NCBI RefSeq assembly: GCF_000746025.2 | Contig: NZ_CP045798.1 | Span: 3,207,501-3,271,500, forward strand | DNA: 64,000 nt | Source of the DNA: Thermanaerosceptrum fracticalcis | Lineage (GTDB): Bacteria; Bacillota; Peptococcia; DRI-13 | Reading direction: 5' to 3' | Shown here: positions 43,509-51,618 of the stretch, one piece after another | Position numbering within the stretch: the first letter of the stretch is position 1 | Layout: every line of letters starts with the position of its first letter | Program-made: the position numbers and the translations under genes | Notes under the pieces: generated by a model | Told to the model about the DNA's origin: nothing | What the model saw: the letters and a program-made list of their open reading frames with translations, nothing else | Databases searched by the model: none

Positions 43509-44095
43509 GCAGAAAAGAAAAAAAGACAGCCAAACAAAAGCTCTCCACACGGCAGCTCATAAACACAAAGGCGATTACTGACTACAGCCTTTTGACTTAC
43601 GGCCATGGCGAACTGGTATATTTTATCATCAAGCCGACCAACATCTCGGTTCTGTCGGAAGCCAGTATCGCCGCCCGGATCTATGCTCTTATGACTGTTC
43701 TGAAAGGCATGGCTGAGATTGAAATGCTGTGTCTCAACAGCCGTGAAAACTTTGAGGGCAACAAGCGTTTTTTGCGAAACCGCATTGAACAGGAGGATAA
43801 CCCCACTGTCCGAAAACTTTTGGAGGCAGACTTGACCTTCCTTGACCGCATACAGGTGCAGATGGCGACCGCCCGTGAATTCCTCATTGTTATCCGGTTG
43901 CGGGATGAAAAACCGAACGAAGTGTTCCCGTATTTAAACCGCATTGAAAAAACCCTGCGAGAGCAGGGCTTTTCCGTTAAGAGGGCCGAAAAAGAGGACA
44001 TCAAAAGAATCCTCGCCGTGTATTTCGAGCAGAACGTGACTACCGAAAAATTCGAAGACTTCGATGGTGAAAGATGGGTGATTTTCGGTGACTAA
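43505..44095 (+). CDS. VirB4 N-terminal-domain protein (split VirB4)
   Basis: 196 residues, with pattern TDYSLLTYGHGELVYFIIKP and LNRIEKTLREQGFSVKR typical of the N-terminal portion of VirB4/TraE proteins in clostridial elements. No Walker motif is present. The ATPase part is encoded separately at 45666, so VirB4 is split into two genes with a 1.57-kb block between them. It would bind the inner-membrane complex and associate with the ATPase half. Confidence 0.7.
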   Translation: MSRKEKKTAKQKLSTRQLINTKAITDYSLLTYGHGELVYFIIKPTNISVLSEASIAARIYALMTVLKGMAEIEMLCLNSRENFEGNKRFLRNRIEQEDNPTVRKLLEADLTFLDRIQVQMATAREFLIVIRLRDEKPNEVFPYLNRIEKTLREQGFSVKRAEKEDIKRILAVYFEQNVTTEKFEDFDGERWVIFGD

Positions 44096-44111
44096 ATGGA
44101 AGTTTTTGTGT

Positions 44112-44117
44112 TATAAT
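44112..44117 (+). promoter_or_regulatory. Candidate extended -10 promoter upstream of the HEPN/MNT pair
   Basis: TGTTATAAT (44109-44117) is an extended -10 element in an AT-rich patch after the VirB4 N-terminal gene. The 236-nt region 44096-44331 has no supported gene, and further TA-rich boxes lie near 44250-44275. A separate promoter would let the toxin-antitoxin pair be expressed independently of transfer genes. Confidence 0.35.
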
Positions 44118-44331
44118 TATATAACAAATATGCAATAAAAACAGGTTAAAGGAAGTCATGCGGTTTTTGCACATGCCGATACCAAAGCTGGACAGCAGCA
44201 TGGATATTGCAGCTATAGCATAATAATAATCGCTAATCAGGTCTTCTGAATTATGATACAATAATCATATATAAAGTAAATGGTACTATTGAAGCTATTG
44301 GGATATGCTAAAAATAGATGGAGGTGTTAAT

Positions 44332-44655
44332 GTGGAAAAACGAATACAGGATGAGTTGAATATCCTTAAAGATATCATAGTAAACACCGTTCCGGTAGAG
44401 CAGATATTCCTGTTCGGCTCCTATGCAAACGGTACACCACATGCTGATTCAGACCTGGATATTTATGTGGTGATGCCGGAGAATGCAAATATTAGAGAAA
44501 TTGATGCAATAAGGTTGATTCACAGAGCAATTCGGGATAAAAAAACAATGCCTGTGGATGTGATAGTCAGCAAAAAAAATAAGTTTAATCAGCGCAAATC
44601 CACTCCCACCATTGAGCGGCAAATAGCACAAGAGGGGATGGTGCTGTATGGATAG
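44332..44655 (+). CDS. mntA: MNT-type minimal nucleotidyltransferase (antitoxin)
   Basis: 107 residues from GTG 44332 after GATGGAGGTGTTAAT; the 9-codon upstream ATG extension lacks a ribosome site. The nucleotidyltransferase signature GSX10DXD is intact: GSYANGTPHADSDLDIYVV. In HEPN/MNT systems the MNT protein neutralises the HEPN toxin by AMPylation. Its stop overlaps the HEPN start (ATGGATAG), so the two are co-translated. Pfam-type MNT proteins of this size are typical. Confidence 0.88.
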   Translation: MEKRIQDELNILKDIIVNTVPVEQIFLFGSYANGTPHADSDLDIYVVMPENANIREIDAIRLIHRAIRDKKTMPVDVIVSKKNKFNQRKSTPTIERQIAQEGMVLYG

Positions 44656-45091
44656 CCGCACTCGCGCACAGGAATGGCAAAGACTTGCGGAAATGGATTT
44701 AAGCAGTGCTGAATATCTGCTCAAAATGCACCCTGTACCTGTTGAGATCATTTGTTACCACTGCCAGCAATCTGCTGAGAAATATCTTAAAGGATACCTT
44801 GTTTTGCACGGCATAAATCCGCCTAAGATACATGATTTAGACGAATTGTGCAAGCTCTGTATGAAATGGTCCGACACCTTTAAAGATATAGCCGACCAAT
44901 GCTCCGACCTGACAGCTTATGGCGTTCAGCCGAGGTATCCAATGGAAATGATGCTGGAAGAGCAGGATATGTGGCAAGCGCTGAATAGTGCAAAAACAAT
45001 TCGGGATTTTATTCTAACCCTTGCGCCGGAGATGGTGCCGGAGGAACATGGACAGGACGAATCACAATCGCAGGACAGTCCTTCATTATAG
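44648..45091 (+). CDS. HEPN-domain protein (toxin partner of MNT)
   Basis: 147 residues, overlapping the MNT gene by 8 nt. Signature ICYHCQQSAEKYLKGYLVLHG and KIHDLDEL match the PF05168 HEPN class. The RNase motif Rx4-6H is not visible, unlike HepT toxins, so ribonuclease action is uncertain; RYPMEM near 105 matches the conserved RYP of this subgroup. The C-terminal tail (EEHGQDESQSQDSPSL) is acidic and Gln/Ser-rich and lacks Met. The pair sits inside the T4SS operon. Confidence 0.85.
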   Translation: MDSRTRAQEWQRLAEMDLSSAEYLLKMHPVPVEIICYHCQQSAEKYLKGYLVLHGINPPKIHDLDELCKLCMKWSDTFKDIADQCSDLTAYGVQPRYPMEMMLEEQDMWQALNSAKTIRDFILTLAPEMVPEEHGQDESQSQDSPSL

Positions 45092-45112
45092 TCAAACGAA
45101 ACAAATACATGA

Positions 45113-45142
45113 AGCCATCGCAAGAAAAAGCGGTGGTTTTTT
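45113..45142 (+). terminator. Terminator after the HEPN gene (AAGAAAAA loop)
   Basis: GCCATCGC pairs with GCGGTGGT (two wobbles) around AAGAAAAA and is followed by TTTTTT. Confidence 0.7.
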
Positions 45143-45286
45143 GTGCTAAAATTCATGAAATAATAGGAATGTTTTGGCAGTAAAGCAAGAAAAATTTTAT
45201 GGCGAAGGATAGGACTGCTCTTTATCTATTTTTCCCTATGGACTTCCGCCGCATCTTCGTTTATTGTGTGTGCTGAGGTGATTAAG

Positions 45287-45577
45287 ATGGCGGTTGTACA
45301 AGATGAAGTCTTGGATGCATTCATAACGGAATTGCGGGAAAGGGCACTTTCAGAGTTCCGGCGCATTGAAAAGGAAAACCAGGACCGGTATGAGCGGGTC
45401 AGGGAGCTTAGCATGAAATTAAGAGATATTCTCTCCCACTTCAGCGAGGAAGACAGAGAAACAATCGAAAGTTACATGGAGGAAAAAGACAGCCTCACCA
45501 GTGACGAGCTTGACTACGTCTACCTGCAAGGCATAATACACTGCTGCAAGATGCTGAAAATGTTGAAAATAATATAA
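45287..45577 (+). CDS. Small helical protein, 96 aa
   Basis: ATG 45287 follows GCTGAGGTGATTAAG; seven more N-terminal codons are possible from GTG 45266. The sequence is charged, with continuous helical heptad-like patterns (RERALSEFRRIEKENQDRYE) and likely coiled coil, ending in CCKMLKMLKII. No signal or membrane segment. Its role is unknown. It lies in the block that separates the two VirB4 genes. Confidence 0.6.
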   Translation: MAVVQDEVLDAFITELRERALSEFRRIEKENQDRYERVRELSMKLRDILSHFSEEDRETIESYMEEKDSLTSDELDYVYLQGIIHCCKMLKMLKII

Positions 45578-45600
45578 CCCCTAAACCATACAGGATATTT

Positions 45601-45640
45601 GAGGCTTGCCCTAAAAATTCAGGCAGGTCTTTTTTATTTT
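45601..45640 (+). terminator. Intergenic terminator before virB4
   Basis: GGCTTGCC and GGCAGGTC pair around CTAAAAATTCA and are followed by TTTTTTATTTTTTTT. Confidence 0.7.
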
Positions 45641-45665
45641 TTTTTCGAGGAGAGGAGATGATGCA

Positions 45666-47498
45666 ATGCCAAAAACAAATCGAATGAATACTGCCGTGGC
45701 GCAGGAGGACGTGCGCATACAGGAATTTCTAGACATGATCGCACCGTCGGTTATTAAATTCAACACCGACCACTTCATCTGCGGCAATACCTACCGCTGC
45801 GTGTGGGCGCTTCGCGAGTACCCCACCGCTACAGAAGAACAGGCAATCCTGCGCCACCTTGGAGAGAAGGACGGAGTCACTTTAAAAATATATACCCGCC
45901 ATGTCACGCCGGTGGAGGAGAAGAAAATTATCAGCAATGCGGCAAACAAGAACAGGCTAAAGAGAAGCAACACCAATGATTTGCAGCAGACCGTCACTGC
46001 TGAAAGCAACCTGCAGGATGTAGCCTCCATCGTAGCCAGCATGCACCGGAACAAAGAACCGCTGCTCCATACCGCCGTCTACATTGAGCTTTTAGCATAC
46101 GACCTTGAGCAGTTAAAGCTGCTGCAGACCGAGGTGCTGACCGAACTGATCCGCTCTAAGCTCAACGTTGACCGCCTCATGCTCCGCCAGCAGCAAGGCT
46201 TTATATGCGTGATGCCTTCCGGCTGGAATGTGTTCGGCGATCAGTTTGAGCGGGTGCTGCCGGCATCCTCCGTTGCCAACCTTTATCCCTTCAACTACAG
46301 CGGCAAAACCGACGAGCGCGGGTTTTACCTCGGCAGGGACAAATTCGGCAGCAACATCCTTGTGGATTTCAACAAGCGGGCCGATGACAAGACCAACGCC
46401 AACATCCTGATCCTGGGCAATTCCGGCCAGGGCAAAAGCTATCTATTGAAACTTATCCTCACCAATCTGCGGGAGTCCGGCATGCATGTGCTGGCTTTAG
46501 ACCCTGAGATGGAATACGAGGAACTGACGGTAAACCTCGGCGGCTGCTTCATAGACCTCATGTCCGGCGAATATATCATTAATGTGCTGGAACCGAAAAC
46601 ATGGGATGAAAACGGCGACCCCAGGGATGCTGAAGCGCCGCAGGCGTTCCGGCAGACCTCCAAACTCAGCCAGCACGTCAGCTTTCTCAAGGACTTTTTC
46701 AGAACCTACAAGGATTTTGACGACCGGCAGATCGACACCATTGAAATCATGCTGGGGAAACTGTATGAGCAATGGGGCATCACGGACCACAGCAACTTTG
46801 ACCGGCTTAAATCCACCGATTATCCCATCCTGTCCGACCTGTATGAGCTGATTGAAAACGAATACAAAACCTTTGATGAAAGCAAACGCCAGCTCTATAC
46901 CGCAGAAATCCTGCAGCAGATCTGCCTTGGACTCCACTCCCTATGCAAGGGTGCGGAGTCTAAATTTTTTAACGGGCACACCAACATCACCAGCAGCCAT
47001 TTCATCACCTTTGGTGTGAAAGGACTGCTGCAGGCAAGCAAAAATATCCGCAATGCCCTGCTGTTTAACGTGCTGTCTTTCATGTCCAACGAGCTTTTAA
47101 CCAAGGGCAATACGGTAGCAAGCATCGATGAGTTTTACCTGTTTCTTACCAACCTCACAGCGGTCGAGTATATCCGCAACTTTATGAAGCGTGTCCGCAA
47201 AAAGGACAGTGCCGTGATCCTTGCCAGCCAGAACCTGGAGGATTTCAATATTGACGGCATCCGGGAATATACCAAGCCTTTGTTTTCCATACCGACTCAT
47301 GCCTTCCTCTTTAATGCCGGAAATATTGATGCCAAATTCTACATCGATACCCTGCAGCTGGAGCAGAGCGAATATAACCTGATCCGCTACCCGCAGCGCG
47401 GTGTGTGTCTCTACAAATGCGGCAACGAGCGGTATAACCTCATGGTGACCGCGCCGGAACACAAGGCAAGGCTCTTTGGAAGGGCGGGCGGCAGATGA
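45666..47498 (+). CDS. VirB4/TraE-family conjugation ATPase
   Basis: 610 residues. The Walker A is LILGNSGQGKSYLLKL (about 250) and the Walker B region is TVASIDEFYLFL. It also carries the VirB4-type LASQNLEDF, and the N-terminal part NTDHFICGNTYRCVWALREYP is typical. This is the motor that drives assembly and substrate passage through the T4SS. The start follows CGAGGAGAGGAGATGATGCA. The N-terminal partner protein is at 43505. Intact motifs indicate a functional ATPase. Confidence 0.92.
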   Translation: MPKTNRMNTAVAQEDVRIQEFLDMIAPSVIKFNTDHFICGNTYRCVWALREYPTATEEQAILRHLGEKDGVTLKIYTRHVTPVEEKKIISNAANKNRLKRSNTNDLQQTVTAESNLQDVASIVASMHRNKEPLLHTAVYIELLAYDLEQLKLLQTEVLTELIRSKLNVDRLMLRQQQGFICVMPSGWNVFGDQFERVLPASSVANLYPFNYSGKTDERGFYLGRDKFGSNILVDFNKRADDKTNANILILGNSGQGKSYLLKLILTNLRESGMHVLALDPEMEYEELTVNLGGCFIDLMSGEYIINVLEPKTWDENGDPRDAEAPQAFRQTSKLSQHVSFLKDFFRTYKDFDDRQIDTIEIMLGKLYEQWGITDHSNFDRLKSTDYPILSDLYELIENEYKTFDESKRQLYTAEILQQICLGLHSLCKGAESKFFNGHTNITSSHFITFGVKGLLQASKNIRNALLFNVLSFMSNELLTKGNTVASIDEFYLFLTNLTAVEYIRNFMKRVRKKDSAVILASQNLEDFNIDGIREYTKPLFSIPTHAFLFNAGNIDAKFYIDTLQLEQSEYNLIRYPQRGVCLYKCGNERYNLMVTAPEHKARLFGRAGGR

Positions 47499-47561
47499 TC
47501 AAAAACCTGAGAAATCCAGTATGGGTGAAACGCCTGTGCTGCGACAAGGGGGTGAAGGTTT

Positions 47562-48599
47562 TTGGAGATGAAGGACCAGCGCTTCGGCATCGAAATCGAA
47601 TTGACGGGACTGTCCCGTCTGCGCGCTGCCCAGGTTATGGCGGAATACTTCAGCACGCCGGTTTCCCATGACGGGGGCTATTACGGCATCTATTCTGTCC
47701 TGGACGGCCAAAGCCGCCGGTGGAAGGTCATGAGCGACGGCAGCATCACTACAGAGAAAAAAGAAGGACGGCGGATTATTCCGGCCGACAGCACCTATAG
47801 CGTGGAGCTGGTCAGCCCCATCTGCAGGTATGAGGATATCGAAACCATACAGGAAATCGTCCGCAAGCTTCGTGCCGCAGGAGCCATCGCCAACGCAAGC
47901 TGCGGCATCCATGTCCACGTGGACGCTTCGCCCCACAACGCCAACACCCTGCGCAACATTACTAACATCATGGCCAGCAAGGAGGACTTGATCTACAAGG
48001 CGCTGCAGGTGAGCGTGGCACGGGAACGCCGCTACTGCAAAAAGGTGGAGCAGAGCTTTTTGGAGGAACTCAACCGCAAGAAGCCGAAAACCCTGGAGCA
48101 GGTCAGCCGGATCTGGTACAACGGCAATGACGGCAGGCATGAGCATTACCACAACAGCCGCTACCACTGTTTGAACCTCCACAGCGTGTTCCAGAAGGGT
48201 ACGATTGAATTCAGGCTGTTCAACGGCACCACCCATGCCGGAAAGATCAAGGCATACATCCAGCTCTGCCTCGCCATAAGCCATCAGGCACTGACACAGA
48301 GGTGCGCCAGCCGCATTAAAACTCAAAGCACCAATGAGAAATATACCTTCCGCACCTGGCTTTTAAGGCTCGGCTTAATCGGCGATGAATTCAAAACCGC
48401 ACGGCTACATTTGCTGGAGCATCTAGACGGCTGTATCGCCTGGAAAGACCCCCAGCAGGCCGAGCGGCAAAAGGAACGATTAAAGCAGAAGAAGGAAAAG
48501 GAACAGGCACAGGCAGCCGCAGCTTTGGAAGAACAAAATCAAGAGGACATCGAACAGACCGAGGCCGAAGAATGCCCAGGTCTTTCTATGTCCATGTAG
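47562..48599 (+). CDS. Amidoligase-family protein with GLSMSM tail
   Basis: 345 residues from TTG 47562 (AGGGGGTGAAGG ahead), or ATG 47568. It matches the amidoligase enzyme family: RFGIEIELTGL at the N-terminus, SVELVSPICRYED, and CGIHVHVDASPHN with the family's His pair, plus IEFRLFNGTTHAGKI. These ATP-grasp-like COOH-NH2 ligases form amide bonds; literature links them with GGCT genes in phages and conjugative elements. The next gene is indeed GGCT-like. The C-terminus is a Gln/Glu/Lys-rich helix (KEKEQAQAAAALEEQNQ) ending in EECPGLSMSM, the shared tail. Confidence 0.82.
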   Translation: MEMKDQRFGIEIELTGLSRLRAAQVMAEYFSTPVSHDGGYYGIYSVLDGQSRRWKVMSDGSITTEKKEGRRIIPADSTYSVELVSPICRYEDIETIQEIVRKLRAAGAIANASCGIHVHVDASPHNANTLRNITNIMASKEDLIYKALQVSVARERRYCKKVEQSFLEELNRKKPKTLEQVSRIWYNGNDGRHEHYHNSRYHCLNLHSVFQKGTIEFRLFNGTTHAGKIKAYIQLCLAISHQALTQRCASRIKTQSTNEKYTFRTWLLRLGLIGDEFKTARLHLLEHLDGCIAWKDPQQAERQKERLKQKKEKEQAQAAAALEEQNQEDIEQTEAEECPGLSMSM

Positions 48600-48614
48600 G
48601 AGGACTGATAAAAC

Positions 48615-49109
48615 ATGAAAAGCAAAACCTTGTACATTGCGTACGGAAGCAATCTCAACCTGCAGCAGATGGCATTTAGATGCCCCACTGCCAAGGTAAT
48701 CGGGGCAAGTAAAATTAAGGATTATGAGCTGCTGTTCCGTGGCGGTCGCAGAGGTTCGGTAGCAACGGTGGAACCTCTCAAGGGAAGCCATGTTCCTGTT
48801 CTTTTATGGGAACTGAAAGAAAAAGACCTGCAGGCTCTTGACCGTTATGAGGGGTATCCCCATTTTTACCGCAAGGAAATCCTTGATGTCGAGCTTAACG
48901 GCAAGACCATTTCTGCGATGGTTTATATCATGAACGACGGGCATCCCTTCGGCGCGCCCTCGGATTACTACTTGAACACCATTTTGGAAGGCTATGAAAG
49001 CGCGGGCTTTGACACCGAGGTTCTGGAACAGGCAGTGGAAAAATCCATCCGGCTTGCTAAGGAACAACAGCCGGAACAGGAAAACCTGTTTGGCCTGAAA
49101 TGGTGGTGA
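48615..49109 (+). CDS. Gamma-glutamylcyclotransferase-like protein (GGCT/AIG2)
   Basis: 164 residues, 15 nt after the amidoligase with AGGAGGACTGATAAAAC between. The GGCT fold is seen in YIAYGSNLN, ALDRYEGYPHFYRKEI with its catalytic-type Glu (YEG), and AMVYIMN. Family enzymes release 5-oxoproline from gamma-glutamyl peptides. The amidoligase/GGCT pair suggests making and unmaking of a gamma-glutamyl or isopeptide link in peptide or cell-wall material. Confidence 0.85.
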   Translation: MKSKTLYIAYGSNLNLQQMAFRCPTAKVIGASKIKDYELLFRGGRRGSVATVEPLKGSHVPVLLWELKEKDLQALDRYEGYPHFYRKEILDVELNGKTISAMVYIMNDGHPFGAPSDYYLNTILEGYESAGFDTEVLEQAVEKSIRLAKEQQPEQENLFGLKWW

Positions 49110-49113
49110 GAGC

Positions 49114-50205
49114 ATGGCTGATCCCGCAACCATCACCCTTGCGGTCAGGGCGGTCATCGCCGCGGCAACCAACAAAAGGACATGGAAGGCTGTCGGCGTT
49201 CTTGTCGCCGCCATCCTGACGCCCTTCATCCTTATCGTTGTAATGATCGTGAGCCTGCTCTCGGCTGCGGCGGATCACAACAGCAACGCCATAGAATTGT
49301 GCTTCAACGGCGGCGCGATCTCTTCCCGGGTTCCCTCCGATTACGCCACCTATATCCGAGATATGCAGGATAGCTTCGCCATGCTTGACACCGTCATCTC
49401 CGGTATATCATCACTGGTGGAGGGCGGTAGCATCGACAGTACAAGGGTTAAGGCGATTTTTTATTCTCTGTTCTTCGGCTCTGAAAATCTGCGGATGGAC
49501 AGCTCGGACTACCGTGCCTTTGCTGACTGCTTCGTCCGTTATGAAACCCGCACCCGAGCCGTGGACAATGGCGATGGCACAACCTCGGAGGAAGAATACA
49601 CCGTAGCTGTACCGCTTAAATCACTGCCGGAAATTTACGGAAACCTTCAGAGCACCCTTGGTAGGACCATCACCTATGAGGAACAGGCCAACGCTTCGGA
49701 GATTTACTACCGAATTAATTACGGCGGCAGTGTCCCCACTTATGGAGAAGAATTCGATGCTTGGGTAAACGGACTGCCGCTGTCCGATGCACCCTTTACC
49801 GGCGTGGACGGTTTCTGTTCTCCTCTCGGGGAAAACTGGCGCAGCATGGTTACCTCGGAATTTGGCTACAGAACCGATCCTTTCACCGGCCAGCGCAGAG
49901 GACATTCCGGACTGGACATGGGAGCGTCCAAAGGCACACCGATCCATGCAGCCCTTGATGGTACTGTGCTGTTTGTGCGCTATAAGAACACAGGCTACGG
50001 CTATCATCTGGCCATTGACCACGGCGGCGGTTTCGTCACCATATATGCCCACTGCTCCAAAATCCTTGTCGCTGAGGGGCAGATCGTGAAGGCGGGCGAC
50101 ATCATCGCACAGGTCGGTTCTACAGGCCGAAGCACCGGAGAGCACTTGCACTTTGAGGTACGAGTGAACGGTGAAAAGCAAAACCCAAGAAACTATCTGC
50201 CGTAA
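49114..50205 (+). CDS. M23-family cell-wall endopeptidase (VirB1-like role)
   Basis: 363 residues; TGGTGGTGAGAGC before ATG 49114. An N-terminal membrane anchor (about 30-52), a middle domain without a family and a C-terminal M23 LytM domain with HSGLD (H264, D268) and HLHFE (H344, H346) as metal ligands. It cleaves peptidoglycan cross-links. Together with the T4SS genes it likely opens the wall for the transfer channel, the role VirB1 plays elsewhere; no SLT or CHAP domain is fused. It could also act on cross-bridges formed by the amidoligase. Confidence 0.88.
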   Translation: MADPATITLAVRAVIAAATNKRTWKAVGVLVAAILTPFILIVVMIVSLLSAAADHNSNAIELCFNGGAISSRVPSDYATYIRDMQDSFAMLDTVISGISSLVEGGSIDSTRVKAIFYSLFFGSENLRMDSSDYRAFADCFVRYETRTRAVDNGDGTTSEEEYTVAVPLKSLPEIYGNLQSTLGRTITYEEQANASEIYYRINYGGSVPTYGEEFDAWVNGLPLSDAPFTGVDGFCSPLGENWRSMVTSEFGYRTDPFTGQRRGHSGLDMGASKGTPIHAALDGTVLFVRYKNTGYGYHLAIDHGGGFVTIYAHCSKILVAEGQIVKAGDIIAQVGSTGRSTGEHLHFEVRVNGEKQNPRNYLP

Positions 50206-50318
50206 GCAATGTGAAAAACAATGCCGTGGATTAGAAAAATGGGTAGCTTCCGATGGCGAGACTTAATGTTAGAATAAACCTATAACCTTCATAGTTCTGT
50301 CTAAGCTTATTAAAAGTG

Positions 50319-50327
50319 TGGTATAAT
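50319..50327 (+). promoter_or_regulatory. Extended -10 promoter of the fic gene
   Basis: TGGTATAAT (50319-50327) is an extended -10 element 33 nt before the start at 50360. No good -35 is needed for this class. The fic gene therefore seems to have its own promoter. Confidence 0.45.
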
Positions 50328-50359
50328 GAAACAAATATTGTAAAAAAGGAGGGGTGTGT

Positions 50360-51157
50360 TTGGAGCTATACAATAAGGCTGTTGAACTGTGGCAGTCATA
50401 CAAAATTGCGTCTGCCGCTGATTTAGATAAATATCTTGACAGTTTCCGCATCCTGTTTGCGTTTCATTCCGGGAAAATAGAGAACGAGGAAATCACATAC
50501 CACGATACAAGAGAAATCTTTGAAAACGGCAGGGTTGTGGGCTACACCGGGAGTCCCCGCGCTCTGTTTGAGCAGCAAAACCAAAAGCTGTGCTATGAGT
50601 TGTTGAAAGAAAAAATCGTCAAGAAGGAGCCTCTCAGCATCGAGTTGGTCAAGGAGATGCACAAGGTTCTCACCGGCGGGACATACGATGAGCGCAGGTA
50701 TATTGAAAATGAGGAACGGCCAGGCGAATTTAAAAAGCACGATTATGTAACCGGCGTCCATGAGGTGGGCTCCGCTGCGGAAGATGTTGAAAACGACCTG
50801 ACAGAGCTGATTGCCGAAGTAAATGCGTATGAGGGAAAGGATGTTTTGAAAGCCGCTGCCTACCTTCACGCGCGGTTTGAGTATATCCATCCCTTCGCAG
50901 ACGGAAATGGACGTGTCGGCAGGACGCTGATGAATTACTATCTCATGACCCATAACCACCCGCCCCTTATCGTCTATAACGAGGATAAGCGGATGTATTA
51001 CGAGTGCCTGCAAAAGTATGATGAAGCCGAGGATTTAAATCCCCTTTATGAGTTTCTCAAATATGAAACCGAAAAGACATGGGAAAAGACGCTGGCTCTT
51101 GTCGAAGGTATGAAGCCGGAACGCAAAGGCTTATCAGATTTTACCCAGGGCATGTAG
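50360..51157 (+). CDS. Class II Fic protein (AMP-transferase) with QGM end
   Basis: 265 residues from TTG 50360, seven nt after AAGGAGG. The Fic motif HPFADGNGRVGR (H177) is intact. An N-terminal inhibitory helix with the (S/T)xxxE(N/G) motif appears as SGKIEN (S37, E41, N42), marking an auto-inhibited class II enzyme. Fic proteins transfer AMP or other nucleotides onto hydroxyl side chains of target proteins. Fic domains also occur as T4SS effectors (Bartonella Beps) and in toxin-antitoxin modules. The C-terminus, GLSDFTQGM, is a short variant of the cargo tail. Targets are unknown. Confidence 0.88.
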   Translation: MELYNKAVELWQSYKIASAADLDKYLDSFRILFAFHSGKIENEEITYHDTREIFENGRVVGYTGSPRALFEQQNQKLCYELLKEKIVKKEPLSIELVKEMHKVLTGGTYDERRYIENEERPGEFKKHDYVTGVHEVGSAAEDVENDLTELIAEVNAYEGKDVLKAAAYLHARFEYIHPFADGNGRVGRTLMNYYLMTHNHPPLIVYNEDKRMYYECLQKYDEAEDLNPLYEFLKYETEKTWEKTLALVEGMKPERKGLSDFTQGM

Positions 51158-51179
51158 CCGACAGCATAACATTAAAAGA

Positions 51180-51211
51180 GAAGTCATCTCGAAAAGGGAT
51201 GGCTTTTTTTG
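51180..51211 (+). terminator. Intergenic terminator (GAAAA loop)
   Basis: AAGtCATCTC and GGGATGgCTT pair around GAAAA and are followed by TTTTTTT. Confidence 0.7.
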
Positions 51212-51233
51212 TTTGCCAAGGAGGGAAGAAAAA

Positions 51234-51605
51234 ATGTTAAAGACCAAGGCCATCTTTGAAAGAAAGACCTATGATTTTCAGCCCAGGGACTGCGTTATTG
51301 AAAAAATAATTGAGCTTACTTCACAGCAATACGATGCTTTTTCTAAAAACATGCTGGATGACTATGACTTTATCCAGAACAACATTGATCTCATGTACTG
51401 CGATAGGCAAGGTGTGTATCATTGCCTCTTAGTAGTGGGTGAGGACAGGCCGGACGGTATACTTGTAGAAAGTGAGGGAAGCAGTTACGCCCGCTACGCC
51501 GCATTTCTTCCCAACGCCTGTGATTTTCTCGCTGCGCATCAGGAGCAAACTCAAGGGCTTCATGATGCTGAGCCGGAATCTGCCGGCATGAAAATGAATT
51601 TATAG
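51234..51605 (+). CDS. DUF6329-like cargo protein with GMKMNL tail
   Basis: 123 residues; ATG 51234 follows AAGGAGGGAAGAAAAA. The acidic soluble protein has the region FIQNNIDLMYCDRQGVYHCL and no catalytic motif. The assignment to DUF6329 is from memory of the pattern. The end is a Gln-rich linker (AHQEQTQGLHDAEPE) followed by SAGMKMNL. It precedes another tailed protein by 13 nt. Confidence 0.65.
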   Translation: MLKTKAIFERKTYDFQPRDCVIEKIIELTSQQYDAFSKNMLDDYDFIQNNIDLMYCDRQGVYHCLLVVGEDRPDGILVESEGSSYARYAAFLPNACDFLAAHQEQTQGLHDAEPESAGMKMNL

Positions 51606-51618
51606 GAGGAAAAGAGCC

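Noticed and set aside
47495-47677. A 60-codon plus ORF overlapping the VirB4 stop (ATGA) and the amidoligase start
   Set aside because: Despite the overlap, most of its length lies inside the amidoligase gene in another frame and no motif is seen; I could not support it.
47499-48326. 275-codon minus-strand ORF opposite the amidoligase gene
   Set aside because: The amidoligase motifs on the plus strand are clear; the minus frame is a codon-bias shadow.
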